From NCBI GenBank assembly GCA_027339635.1, contig DAHWNZ010000015.1, positions 1-40,942 of the forward strand: a stretch of DNA of 40,942 nt, written 5' to 3'. The notes under the pieces were generated by a model. That model was given only the letters and a program-made list of their open reading frames with translations. It had not been told where the DNA came from and did no database searches. Both the position numbers and the translations under genes were made by a program. The stretch comes from AG-12 sp027339635. Its GTDB lineage: Bacteria; Chloroflexota; Dormibacteria; Aeolococcales; Bog-877. Below are positions 15,950-23,962 of this stretch, piece by piece. Each line of letters begins with the position of its first letter. Within the stretch, counting starts at the first letter, position 1.

Positions 15950-18474
15950 TGCTGCGGCTCTCCGACCTGGTCGAGGCAGCTTCCCCGCTCGGTCCGGAGC
16001 TGATTCGGGCCGACCGGGAGGTCTTCTCCGCGGTGGCGCACGACTCCCGGAATATCGAAGGTGGCGAGCTCTTCCTGGCGGTGCGTACGTCCCACGGTGA
16101 TGGCCACGCCCATCTTGGGGATGCCGTCGCCCGAGGAGCGGCCGGGATCCTGGTCGAGTACGACCTCTCGGAGTCAGACCAACTCCGGGCGGGTGCCGGA
16201 TCGCCAGGCGCCCTCAGCGTGCTCCGCGTCAGCGATACGGTTGGGGCGCTCCGGCTGTGGGCCACCAGGAGGCTCCGTGGATGCCGCTGCGTTGTGATTG
16301 CGGGCAGCCTGGGCAAGAGCACGACTCAGCACCTGCTGGTAAGGAGCTGGCAGGAGGCCTCTGGCCGGGCGGTCGTGGGCGTGGGCGACCGCAATGACCC
16401 GTTCGGGATTCCCATCGCGGTGGGAGGTTTCCCCGAGGCCGTGGACCAGGTGGTCCTGGAGGTCGTGGCCGCCAACTCCAGAGAGACGCTCCAATTGGAG
16501 CAGATGCTCACACCCGAGGTCGTCTGTGTCACCTCCGCCACTGATGCCCGGGAACTCCACTGGGAGTCCCGAAGCGGCTTGGCCGACAGCGTCAGAGGTC
16601 TGGTCAAGCAGGCGCACCACTTGGTGGCACCGATCTCCGACCCGGACCTCATCTCGGAGTTCTCGGGCGCCCAGCTGGTGACCTTCGGACCCCTCGGGTC
16701 GGGAGCCACCGTCGAGGCCGGTCCGGAGCCGAGAGGTCAAGAGGGCGGTTGGCCGGCGGACTGGACGTGTCTGGTTCGCTTCAGGGACCGGGAGTGGGGC
16801 CAACCGTTGGCGATGCATCCAGAGTTGGGGGCTCCTGGCCTGGCGGCGGCTAATGCCTGCCTTGTGGCGCTTGGCCTTGACCCCCGCCCTTTCGGCCGCC
16901 CGAGCACCACCTTGGGCGGCCTTCCGGGAAGGCTTCGGGTGTGGCCGGGAGGAGGAGGTGGGCTGGTGCTGGACGACACGATTGACGCAACCTCATCATC
17001 GACCGAGCTGGCCCTGCGCGCGCTCTCCGAGCTGCCGGCGCCCAGGCTTGCCTGCCTCGGCGCGTCTGCCGACGTGCTCCTAACCCGTCGTGGTGAACGC
17101 TGGCTCGACAGCTCGGGACCTGCCCCCCTGATCCTGGACGGCGGACCGCCGAATCGGGGGGGCGGCACCAGCCAGAAACTGGAGCGAGTGCCCCTGAGCA
17201 CCATGGCCGTCAGGGCCCGGCGGGTGCTGGAGGAAGGCGGCAGCGTTCTGGTCAAGGGCCGGTCATCAGAGCGGATGGAGCGCCTCACCCGCAGGTTGCT
17301 GGACGGGACAGGGGAGCTTGTACGTCAAGATCGCGGGCGTCGCCTCATGAGCTTTCGATCCCTGTTGAGGCCCACCTGGGTTGAGATCGACCTCGACGCC
17401 CTGGCCGCCAATGTGGCGGAGGTCGCGAGCGAGCTCGGAAGCGTGCAACTGATGGCTGTGGTCAAGGCCGACGCTTACGGTCACGGGGCGGTCCAGGTCG
17501 GCCGGACGGCGCTCACCAGCGGGGCTCGCTGGCTGGCGACCGCCACCCTGGCCGAGGCTTCCGAGCTGCGTGAGGCTGGCATCGCCGCTCCGATCCTGGT
17601 CCTGGGATACACCCCGCCCGACCGGCTGCGCCAGGCACTGGCGCTGAATCTGGTCCTCACGGTCTTCGACAGGGAGGTCTTGGCCGGACTGGACGCCGCG
17701 GCCGAGGCGCTGGCCCTGCGGGCCAGAGCTCATCTCAAGGTCGACACCGGGATGTCCAGGTTGGGGATCGCCCCGTCTGAAGTCGGACCGTTCCTGCAGC
17801 TCTTAAGACAGTTCCCGTCGGTTGAGGTGGAGGGCATCTACACCCACTTCCGCAAGGGAGAGGATGAGGAGGCGGTAACCCAGCAGCTGATCGAGTTCAG
17901 AAGAGCCCTGGGGGAGGCTCGGACGGTCGGTCACAGGTTCCGGCTGCGGCACGCCGCCAGCAGCAGCTCCTGGGCTTCCAGGCCGGAGGCTCGCTTCGAC
18001 ATGGTGAGGTGTGGCGGGGAACTGCTGGGACTGCGCACCGGCGATGGCCGGCACCGCCGGCCGGTGCTGGCCTTCAAGACAACCGTGGCCCAGGTGCGAC
18101 ACATCTCAGCTGGAACCCACGTCGGCTACGGAGACTCCTTCACGGCACCCCAGGACATGACGGTTGCAACCCTGCCCGTGGGATATGGCGACGGGTTCCG
18201 CAGAGGCCCCAACAACTTTGGCGAGGTGATCATCGGGGGCCAGCCCCGGCGGCTGATCGGCGACGTTTCGATGGACATGTGCATGGTGGACGTATCCTCG
18301 CCGCCGCTCGTGAGCAGGGGCGACCAGGTGGTTCTGATCGGCGCCCAGGGGAGTGCCAGGATATCGGTTGAAGACGTGGCGGCGCGTCTTGGGACGATCA
18401 ACTATGAGGTGGTGACCCAGATTTTGGCCCGGGTGCCGCGCGAAGCTGTCGCGGGGGATGCTGCCGAGCTCTGA
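15949..18474 (+). CDS. alr: MurF-like / alanine racemase fusion
   Basis: An 841-residue protein. Residues 1-465 resemble the Mur ligase MurF: an N-terminal UDP-substrate domain (DSRNIEGGELFLAVRTSHGD), a P-loop GSLGKST (119-125, K123) and a C-terminal LVKG (434-437). The usual DDSYNANP reads DDTIDATSS (342-350), and the usual TNVGPAH reads TSATDAREL (195-203), so ligase activity is doubtful. Residues ~475-835 are a complete fold-type III alanine racemase making D-alanine: VKADAYGHG with PLP-lysine K506, KVDTGMSRLGI, catalytic Y727 in VGYGDSF, and DVSMDMCMVDVS. The ATG overlaps the acpS-nnrD stop by one base. An internal ATG at 17347 could yield a free racemase. MurF-Alr fusions are known in Bacteroidetes. 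Confidence 0.88.
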   Translation: MLRLSDLVEAASPLGPELIRADREVFSAVAHDSRNIEGGELFLAVRTSHGDGHAHLGDAVARGAAGILVEYDLSESDQLRAGAGSPGALSVLRVSDTVGALRLWATRRLRGCRCVVIAGSLGKSTTQHLLVRSWQEASGRAVVGVGDRNDPFGIPIAVGGFPEAVDQVVLEVVAANSRETLQLEQMLTPEVVCVTSATDARELHWESRSGLADSVRGLVKQAHHLVAPISDPDLISEFSGAQLVTFGPLGSGATVEAGPEPRGQEGGWPADWTCLVRFRDREWGQPLAMHPELGAPGLAAANACLVALGLDPRPFGRPSTTLGGLPGRLRVWPGGGGGLVLDDTIDATSSSTELALRALSELPAPRLACLGASADVLLTRRGERWLDSSGPAPLILDGGPPNRGGGTSQKLERVPLSTMAVRARRVLEEGGSVLVKGRSSERMERLTRRLLDGTGELVRQDRGRRLMSFRSLLRPTWVEIDLDALAANVAEVASELGSVQLMAVVKADAYGHGAVQVGRTALTSGARWLATATLAEASELREAGIAAPILVLGYTPPDRLRQALALNLVLTVFDREVLAGLDAAAEALALRARAHLKVDTGMSRLGIAPSEVGPFLQLLRQFPSVEVEGIYTHFRKGEDEEAVTQQLIEFRRALGEARTVGHRFRLRHAASSSSWASRPEARFDMVRCGGELLGLRTGDGRHRRPVLAFKTTVAQVRHISAGTHVGYGDSFTAPQDMTVATLPVGYGDGFRRGPNNFGEVIIGGQPRRLIGDVSMDMCMVDVSSPPLVSRGDQVVLIGAQGSARISVEDVAARLGTINYEVVTQILARVPREAVAGDAAEL

Positions 18475-18475
18475 A

Positions 18476-18481
18476 TACAAT
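18476..18481 (+). promoter_or_regulatory. Candidate -10 element for a leaderless thiE-thiS transcript
   Basis: TACAAT, five of six matches to the sigma-A -10, ends six bases before the ATG at 18488. That puts the expected transcription start at or next to the ATG. An in-frame TGA at 18482-18484 rules out any longer reading, and no Shine-Dalgarno sequence precedes the ATG. The alternative is coupling to the murF-alr stop 13 bases upstream. No clear -35 is seen within the alr coding end. Confidence 0.42.
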
Positions 18482-18487
18482 TGAGCC

Positions 18488-19384
18488 ATGTCCCAGCAGC
18501 CGGCCGAGTTCGGTGGTCTTTCCACAGGTAGCGACCGCCGGCGGCGGCTAAGGGCGGCGCGCCTGTACCTGGTCAGCGATGATCAGACCCCGGACCACGA
18601 GCTGCCGCGAGTCCTGGCCGCGGCCATAGAGGGGGGGATCGACCTGTTCCAGCTGCGCCGCAAGGGGGTGCCCGCCCCACGGCTGGGCGAGCTGGCCAGG
18701 GCGTGCTCCGACATCTGTCGCGCTGCCAATGTCCTGTTCATCGTCGACGATCACGTGGAGTTGGCCCAGGAGGCTGGGGCGGATGGCGTGCACCTGGGTC
18801 AGGAGGACACACCCCTCGAGCGGGCCCGGCAGTTGCTGGGTCCGGAGGTCCTGCTGGGCAAGTCAACTCACAACCGGGACCAGGTGCTGGCCGCGGTGAG
18901 GGAGGGCGCCGACTACGTGTCGGCGGGCCCGGTCCATGAGACTCCCACCAAGGCCGGTAGGCCCGCGGTGGGGTTCGAGCACGTCTCGATCGCCGCGCGC
19001 CAGGCGAGCGTGCCCGTCGTTGCCATCGGCGGCATGGGCCGGGATGAGGCCGCACTTGCGATAGAGAGCGGAGCGGACATGGTGGGCGTGGTCCGAGCCA
19101 TCTGCTCGGCCGCCGACCCGAGGGCGGCGGCCGCAGAGATTCGCGGCGCCATGGCGTCAGCCCAGCCCTGGTCATGGATCGTGATCAATGGCACGGCTCG
19201 CAAGTGCCGTCCCCAGGAGCACCTCGGTGAGCTGGCCGCAGCCCTGGGTGTTGCGGAGCAGGGGGTGGTGGTGGAGGTGAACGGTGAGATCCCCGCTCGG
19301 GAGCGGTGGGACGAGATCGAGCTCCGTTCCGGAGACCGTCTGGAGATGGTTCACTTTGTGGGAGGGGGAAGCCGTGACCGCTGA
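18488..19384 (+). CDS. thiE: ThiE-ThiS fusion: thiamine phosphate synthase / sulfur carrier protein
   Basis: A 298-residue protein. Residues ~25-228 are thiamine-phosphate synthase, which joins the thiazole and pyrimidine halves: RLYLVSDDQTP, LFQLRRKG, GADGVHLGQED, KSTHNRDQ, DYVSAGPVHETPTKAGRPA and VVAIGGMG. Residues ~229-294 are ThiS, the sulfur carrier for the thiazole: IVINGTARKC, VVVEVNGEIPARERWDEIEL, RSGDRLEMVHFVGGG. ThiS normally ends in Gly-Gly, which is adenylated and converted to a thiocarboxylate. Here GGG (292-294) is followed by SRDR before the stop. The extra codons overlap the ribosome binding site and start of thiG. ThiF is not in the window. Confidence 0.9.
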   Translation: MSQQPAEFGGLSTGSDRRRRLRAARLYLVSDDQTPDHELPRVLAAAIEGGIDLFQLRRKGVPAPRLGELARACSDICRAANVLFIVDDHVELAQEAGADGVHLGQEDTPLERARQLLGPEVLLGKSTHNRDQVLAAVREGADYVSAGPVHETPTKAGRPAVGFEHVSIAARQASVPVVAIGGMGRDEAALAIESGADMVGVVRAICSAADPRAAAAEIRGAMASAQPWSWIVINGTARKCRPQEHLGELAAALGVAEQGVVVEVNGEIPARERWDEIELRSGDRLEMVHFVGGGSRDR

Positions 19385-20156
19385 CGAGCAACTGAGCCTG
19401 GGGACCCTGACGCTCAACTCGAGACTGATTCATGGGACGGGAAAGTTCGTCTCGTCGGAGGTCCTGGCCGCGTCCATCGCCAACTCCGGGGCGGAGATGA
19501 TCACCCTGGCGGTCAGGCGCCTGCACCTGGACGGTGACCGCCGCTCAGAGCTGGAGGGGGTGGACCTCGCGAAGTACCGGCTGCTTCCCAACACGGCGGG
19601 CGCCAAGAGTGCGGACGAGGCGGTCCGCCTGGCTCGCCTGGCGCGGGCGGCCGGGTTGTCGGACCTGATCAAGGTGGAGGTCGTGGGAGAGGCTGACACC
19701 CTGCTGCCAGATCCGATTGGCACTCTGGAAGCGACCGAGAGGCTGGTGGCGGAAGGGTTCACGGTCCTGCCCTATGCCAGCGATGACGTGGCCCTGGCGC
19801 TGCGGCTGGCAGAGGCGGGAGCCACGGCCGTCATGCCCGGCGCCGCGCCCATAGGGTCCACCCTCGGGGTGCTGAATCCACACAACATCCGCCTCATCAT
19901 TGCCAAGTGCCCCGTCCCCGTCATCGTCGACGCCGGGCTCGGGGCGCCATCGGACGCTGCTCGGGTCATGGAGTGGGGGGCGGCCGGGGTACTGGTGAAC
20001 ACGGGGATCGCCAGGGCGAGGGACTCGGTCGCGATGGCCAAGGCCTTCTCCCTGGCGGTGGCCGCCGGCCGCCAGGGTTACCTGGCCGGACTGGCGGAGA
20101 CCATGGGTGCCGCCCCCAGCTCACCGCTTGAGGGATTGCCTCAGGCGCAGGCATAG
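19374..20156 (+). CDS. thiG: Thiazole synthase
   Basis: Builds the thiazole phosphate of thiamine from 1-deoxyxylulose 5-phosphate, dehydroglycine and the ThiS thiocarboxylate. The 260-residue TIM-barrel protein has RLIHGTGKF, the Schiff-base lysine K100 in SDLIKVEVVGE, LLPDPIGTLEATERLVAEGF, VMPGAAPIGSTLG and PVIVDAGLGAPSDAARVMEW. The GTG at 19374 follows GGAGGGGG and overlaps the end of the ThiS domain by 11 bases, so carrier and synthase are co-translated. The substrate loop MPGAAPIGS differs slightly from the usual MPL.(A/S)PIGSG. Confidence 0.95.
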   Translation: MTADEQLSLGTLTLNSRLIHGTGKFVSSEVLAASIANSGAEMITLAVRRLHLDGDRRSELEGVDLAKYRLLPNTAGAKSADEAVRLARLARAAGLSDLIKVEVVGEADTLLPDPIGTLEATERLVAEGFTVLPYASDDVALALRLAEAGATAVMPGAAPIGSTLGVLNPHNIRLIIAKCPVPVIVDAGLGAPSDAARVMEWGAAGVLVNTGIARARDSVAMAKAFSLAVAAGRQGYLAGLAETMGAAPSSPLEGLPQAQA

Positions 20157-20190
20157 GCGCACCTGCTTGGCCAGTCGCGCCAACCGCTGG

Positions 20191-21207
20191 TTGCGCGAGA
20201 TCAGCTGGGACCCGTCCGGCGGGGGTCAGCTGGCGGAGCTCGGGGAGGAGAGGATGCTCGAGCGGCTGATCAACTTGGCCGACCGGGCTGGCGACATCGT
20301 GGTGCCACCTGGGGACGACGCCGGCGGCTGGGTGCCCAGGGGACGGCAATCGCTCATTTCGACCGACAGCATGGTGGAAGGGGTCCACTTCCGGCGTGAA
20401 TTTCAGACCCCTTACCAGGTCGGTGTCAAGGCCTGGGCGCAGGCGGTTTCCGACCTGGCCGCGATGGGGGCCATGCCCGAGGTCGGGGTGATCGCGGCGG
20501 TGCTGCCGGCGGACACCCGAGTGGCCGTGGTAGAGGCCATTCAGCTCGGCCTGGTGGATCGAGCGTCAGAGGACGGCGCCGTTCTCTTGGGAGGGGATCT
20601 CAGTGCTGGACCGGCGCTGAGCCTGTCCGTCACCGTGGTCGGCGGTACCGGGGCTGAGGATCCGGTGAGGATTGGGGGAGGGAGGGCCGGAGACCTTCTG
20701 GTGGTCACAGGGGAACTGGGCGGGGCGTCGGGGGCGCTCCAGCTGCTGCGGGCGGGTGGGGTTGAGGTACCCGAGAGCTTGATGGGCCGCCTCATCGCGC
20801 CACCATCCCGGCTGGCTGAGGGAGACCGGCTGAGACGCAACGGCGTTTCGGCGATGACCGATGTCAGCGACGGTTTGGTCCTCGACGCCGGGCGCCTGGC
20901 CAGAGCCAGCGGGGTGCAGGTAGAGATCTGGGCGGACCAGCTCCCCCGACCGGTGGGATTCAGGGAGCTGCTGGGCGACGCCGCTCTGGGGCTGGCCCTC
21001 TCGGGAGGCGAGGACTATGAGCTGCTCGCATCGGTCGCCCCTGAGAAGCTGGAGGCACTTCTCGGCTCGTGGCCGGTCGAGCTGGCCCCACTAAGCTTGG
21101 TCGGAGCGCTGGTGGCCGGTGAGGGCACCAGAGTGCTGACCAGCCGGGGAGGTCGGGAGATTCCGCTTGACAGAGAAGGTGGGTATCAACACTTCCAGGC
21201 GATGTGA
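20191..21207 (+). CDS. thiL: Thiamine-monophosphate kinase
   Basis: Phosphorylates thiamine monophosphate to the active cofactor thiamine diphosphate. It is an AIR-synthase-fold protein with the metal/nucleotide motifs PPGDDAG, STDSMVEGVHF, VKAWAQAVSDLAAMGAMP, GGDLS, TDVSDGLVLDAG and SGGEDYELL. The start is uncertain. The conserved N-terminal LGE.. helix (AELGEERMLERL) needs a start upstream of 20230, so TTG 20191 (338 residues) is used here. An ATG at 20254 has a strong GGGGAGG ribosome binding site but would remove LGE. A TTG at 20167 is a third option. It completes the thiE-thiS, thiG, thiL set. Confidence 0.9.
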   Translation: MREISWDPSGGGQLAELGEERMLERLINLADRAGDIVVPPGDDAGGWVPRGRQSLISTDSMVEGVHFRREFQTPYQVGVKAWAQAVSDLAAMGAMPEVGVIAAVLPADTRVAVVEAIQLGLVDRASEDGAVLLGGDLSAGPALSLSVTVVGGTGAEDPVRIGGGRAGDLLVVTGELGGASGALQLLRAGGVEVPESLMGRLIAPPSRLAEGDRLRRNGVSAMTDVSDGLVLDAGRLARASGVQVEIWADQLPRPVGFRELLGDAALGLALSGGEDYELLASVAPEKLEALLGSWPVELAPLSLVGALVAGEGTRVLTSRGGREIPLDREGGYQHFQAM

Positions 21208-21643
21208 CCCTCTCAGGCTGAGCACCGGCTCCCCGAAGGAGACAGCGGCCTTGGGAGAGCAGATAGGCGCCCAGCTTCGCGCGGGCGACTGCCTGGGATT
21301 CAGTGGGGATCTGGGAGCGGGCAAGACGACCCTGATCCAGGGGATAGTGCTGGGCGCGGGGGGGGACTCCGATGTGCGCAGCCCGACCTTTCTGCTCCAC
21401 GCGGTGCACCCCGGGCGCATCACCGTCCATCATCTGGACCTCTACCGCCTGCCAGAGGGCGTCGACCTGACGTCACTGGGGCTCGAGGAGTTCCTGGAGA
21501 CCGGTGCCGCCGTCGTCGAGTGGTCGGAACGGGCCGACGAGCCCTGGTTCACGGGAAGGGTCCGGATGGAGGTCACGGGAACCGCCACCAGGTCCATAGC
21601 GCTGTGGCTGCCAGCGCATCTGCGGCAGGGCATTGGTGGCTGA
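21167..21643 (+). CDS. tsaE: tRNA threonylcarbamoyladenosine synthesis ATPase TsaE
   Basis: ATPase that supports the TsaB-TsaD complex in making t6A37 on tRNA. The 158-residue product has PKETAALGEQIGAQL, Walker A GDLGAGKTTLIQGI, a threonine in SPTF, HHLDLYRL, LGLEEFLE and VVEWSERADE. The TTG at 21167 has a GGGAGA run at good spacing and overlaps the end of thiL by 41 bases; GTG at 21179 is the alternative. It begins the tsaE-tsaB-rimI-tsaD block. Confidence 0.93.
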   Translation: MTEKVGINTSRRCDPLRLSTGSPKETAALGEQIGAQLRAGDCLGFSGDLGAGKTTLIQGIVLGAGGDSDVRSPTFLLHAVHPGRITVHHLDLYRLPEGVDLTSLGLEEFLETGAAVVEWSERADEPWFTGRVRMEVTGTATRSIALWLPAHLRQGIGG

Positions 21644-22289
21644 CACGGAACGGGCAATCCTGGCGATCGACCTCTCCGCCAGGGGTGAGGGGATGGCGCT
21701 GGTCGCCGACCAAGCGGGGAAGGTCCTCGCCCTCCAAGAGCGCATCACCGGGGTTGCGGGGCTGGTGGGCGCGATGAGCTCGTTGCTGACCGTTCCGGGC
21801 CTGCCCCTGGCCCAGGTGGTGGTCGCGCGGGGCCCGGGATCTTACATGGGTGTGCGTTCGGCTCTGGCGGCAGCCGTCGGTGTCGCTCAGGCAAGGGGCC
21901 TGCGCCTCGGTCTGGTGGGCAGCCTCGAGGTGCAGGCGAATCGGGTGCCCTTGGAGGCGGACTCGCTGCTGGTTGTGGTTCCCGCCGGCCGTGGGGGGTT
22001 GTACATCCAGCGCTTCCTGCCTCTCGCCAAGGAGGGGCCCGGGGCCTGGGTTCCGGATTCCCCGGCGATGCTGACCAGGGACGCTGCTGGTTCAGCTGAG
22101 CTCCTACCGCCATGCGCTTTGGTCTTCGATCAGAGCGGGGGCCATGAGGATCTCAGGGGGCTGCCACCTGGTGCCGTGAGATCCGGCGCCGGGGCTCTGG
22201 CGCTTCTCGCCTCCTGGGGCCGGTTCGACCTGAGCGGCTACGATCTGGTCAGCGCGGACTATGGCGTCAAGGTCGGAGAGAACACTTGA
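21636..22289 (+). CDS. tsaB: tRNA threonylcarbamoyladenosine synthesis protein TsaB
   Basis: Inactive ASKHA-fold paralogue of TsaD that forms the heterodimer making t6A. The 217-residue product has ILAIDLSARG, then ARGPGSYMGVRSALAAAVGV, matching the family GPGSFTGLRIG region with Tyr-Met in place of Phe-Thr. The second half is poorly conserved, as is normal for TsaB. It starts at GTG 21636 (or TTG 21633) and overlaps the tsaE stop. Its position between tsaE and rimI supports the call. Confidence 0.9.
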   Translation: MADTERAILAIDLSARGEGMALVADQAGKVLALQERITGVAGLVGAMSSLLTVPGLPLAQVVVARGPGSYMGVRSALAAAVGVAQARGLRLGLVGSLEVQANRVPLEADSLLVVVPAGRGGLYIQRFLPLAKEGPGAWVPDSPAMLTRDAAGSAELLPPCALVFDQSGGHEDLRGLPPGAVRSGAGALALLASWGRFDLSGYDLVSADYGVKVGENT

Positions 22290-22843
22290 TCCTAATCGGG
22301 CAGCGGCTGGCGATCAGACCGATGGTGGTGGAGGATATCCCCGCGGTGCGGGCGATCGAGCTGGACGTGTTTCCCACCCCCTGGCCGAGCAACGCCTATC
22401 ACCGCGAGCTGACCGCCAACCGCTCGGCGCATTACTCCTGCCTCTGGAACGAGTCTGACATCGTCGCCTACGGGGGCCTGTGGAGCGTCGGGGAGGAGGC
22501 CCATGTGACCACGATCGGCGTGCGTCGCAGCGACCAGGGTCGGGGATTGGGAAAGATGATGTTCGCCGCGCTGGTGAACCAGTCCTATTCCCTGGGGGCT
22601 AACTTTGTGAGCCTCGAGGTGCGCCCCACCAACGAGACCGCGATCCGCCTCTACGAGACCTTCGGCTTCAAGGTCATGGGCAGACGCCGGGGCTATTACA
22701 CGGACAACGGGGAGGACGCCATGGTCATGTGGTCGGACCTGATTCACGCGCCCCGCTTCAAGGAGAGATTCCTCAGGCTGGCCGGGCAGCTGGAGGTGGA
22801 AGGGTTGGGGCCCCTGCCTGCTCCGGAGTGGCCGAAGGCTTGA
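22286..22843 (+). CDS. rimI: Ribosomal-protein-alanine N-acetyltransferase (GNAT)
   Basis: GNAT acetyltransferase that in characterised species acetylates the N-terminus of ribosomal protein S18. The 185-residue product has IRPMVVEDIPAVRAIELDVF, PTPWP, the acetyl-CoA loop RRSDQGRGLGKMM, LEVRPTNETAIRLYETFGF and GYYTDNGEDAMVM. It carries about 30 extra residues at the C-terminus compared with typical RimI. It starts at a TTG overlapping the tsaB stop. The tsaB-rimI-tsaD order is widespread. The real substrate cannot be told from sequence. Confidence 0.91.
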   Translation: MILIGQRLAIRPMVVEDIPAVRAIELDVFPTPWPSNAYHRELTANRSAHYSCLWNESDIVAYGGLWSVGEEAHVTTIGVRRSDQGRGLGKMMFAALVNQSYSLGANFVSLEVRPTNETAIRLYETFGFKVMGRRRGYYTDNGEDAMVMWSDLIHAPRFKERFLRLAGQLEVEGLGPLPAPEWPKA

Positions 22844-23835
22844 GGCTGCTGGCGATTGAAACCTCGTGCGACGAGACGGCCGCCGCAGTGGTCACCGACT
22901 CCTTCCTCGTCGAGAGCTCGGTTGTGGCGTCCCAGGCCCAGGCTCACGCCGCCTACGGGGGGGTCGTTCCCGAGCTGGCGGCCCGCATGCACCTGGAGCG
23001 CATCGCCGGGGTGGTCACGGCGGCCATGCTTCCTCTGGAGCAGAACTGGGGGAAGCTGGACGGGATAGCCTTCACCAGGGGCCCAGGCTTGGTCGGCTGC
23101 CTGGCGGTGGGCGCGGGGTATGCGCAGTCGTTGGCCCTCGGCTTGGGCATCCCGGCGATCGGAGTTAACCACATGACGGGCCACGTTCTGGCCGCAGCCC
23201 TGGAAGACCCCTCCCTATCCCCACCCTTCGTCGCCCTGGTGGTGAGCGGCGGGCACACGGACCTGATCCACTACCGCTCCCACCAAGACGTGGAGCTGCT
23301 GGGTGCGACCAGGGACGACGCCGTTGGCGAGGCGTTCGACAAGGTGGCAAGGATGCTGGGCCTTCCGTATCCCGGGGGGCCCGAGATCGACCGGGTGGCG
23401 GGCAGCGGGGACGCCGCCCGGTTCCGCCTGCCCCGACCGATTCTCCCCGATTTCGGCTTCTCCTTCAGCGGCCTCAAGACCGCGGTGCTCTACCTGTTGC
23501 GGGACTTGGGGGAACTGGACGACCAGACGCGGGCAGATGTGGCGGCCTCATTCCGATTGGCGGCGGTGGAGACCCTGTGCATGCAGCTTGAGGCCGCGGT
23601 CGAGCACACGGGGGCCCACCAGGTCGTGCTCGCCGGGGGCGTGGCGAGCAACCGCCTGCTGCGCGACACGGTGCGGCAGCGGCTCGAGGGGCTGGCCCAG
23701 GTAACCATTCCGGCGCCGCAGCTCTGCACGGACAATGCCGCCATGATCGGCGCGGGAGGGATCGTCCGCCAGCGCGTGCATGGTTTCGATCGCGCGCCCG
23801 TGGACATCGACCCGGGCCTGAGAGCGTACGCGTAG
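22840..23835 (+). CDS. tsaD: tRNA N6-adenosine threonylcarbamoyltransferase TsaD
   Basis: Catalytic subunit transferring threonylcarbamoyl to A37 of ANN-decoding tRNAs. The 331-residue product starts MRLLAIETSCDETAAAVV. Metal ligands H111 and H115 lie in NHMTGH, where the middle residue is Thr rather than the common Glu. SGGHTDLIHY, DDAVGEAFDKVARMLGLPYP, SFSGLKTA and LAGGVASNRLLR follow. TTG 22840 within the rimI stop is preferred over GTG 22828 because it places IETSCDE at the usual position. Confidence 0.95.
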   Translation: MRLLAIETSCDETAAAVVTDSFLVESSVVASQAQAHAAYGGVVPELAARMHLERIAGVVTAAMLPLEQNWGKLDGIAFTRGPGLVGCLAVGAGYAQSLALGLGIPAIGVNHMTGHVLAAALEDPSLSPPFVALVVSGGHTDLIHYRSHQDVELLGATRDDAVGEAFDKVARMLGLPYPGGPEIDRVAGSGDAARFRLPRPILPDFGFSFSGLKTAVLYLLRDLGELDDQTRADVAASFRLAAVETLCMQLEAAVEHTGAHQVVLAGGVASNRLLRDTVRQRLEGLAQVTIPAPQLCTDNAAMIGAGGIVRQRVHGFDRAPVDIDPGLRAYA

Positions 23836-23864
23836 GGCGGACCGAGAGCGACCCGGCTCAGCCG

Positions 23865-23879
23865 AGCGCCGGGGGCGCT
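23865..23879 (+). terminator. Short hairpin after tsaD
   Basis: AGCGCC, a GGG loop and GGCGCT form a perfect six-base-pair stem 30 bases after the tsaD stop. No T-tract follows. It may mark the end of the long upstream operon because a promoter begins five bases later, but a hairpin this short can arise by chance at this G+C content. Confidence 0.3.
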
Positions 23880-23883
23880 GCGG

Positions 23884-23912
23884 TTGACCGCTGGTCCGCG
23901 ACGCTCTAGGCT
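23884..23912 (+). promoter_or_regulatory. Sigma-A-type promoter for the acyl-CoA synthetase gene
   Basis: TTGACC (-35, five of six matches), exactly 17 bases, then TAGGCT (-10, TA...T). It lies in the 127-base gap between tsaD and the synthetase. The predicted transcription start is near 23919, giving a leader of about 45 bases that contains an AGGAGG ribosome binding site at 23951-23956. Confidence 0.5.
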
Positions 23913-23962
23913 CCCAGAAAGGGCCAAACAGCGCCCGGCGTTCGCCGCTCAGGAGGACTTCC

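Noticed and set aside
18421..18487. Possible TPP riboswitch before thiE-thiS
   Set aside because: Only 13 bases separate thiE from murF-alr, and no THI-element motif (CUGAGA...) is visible.
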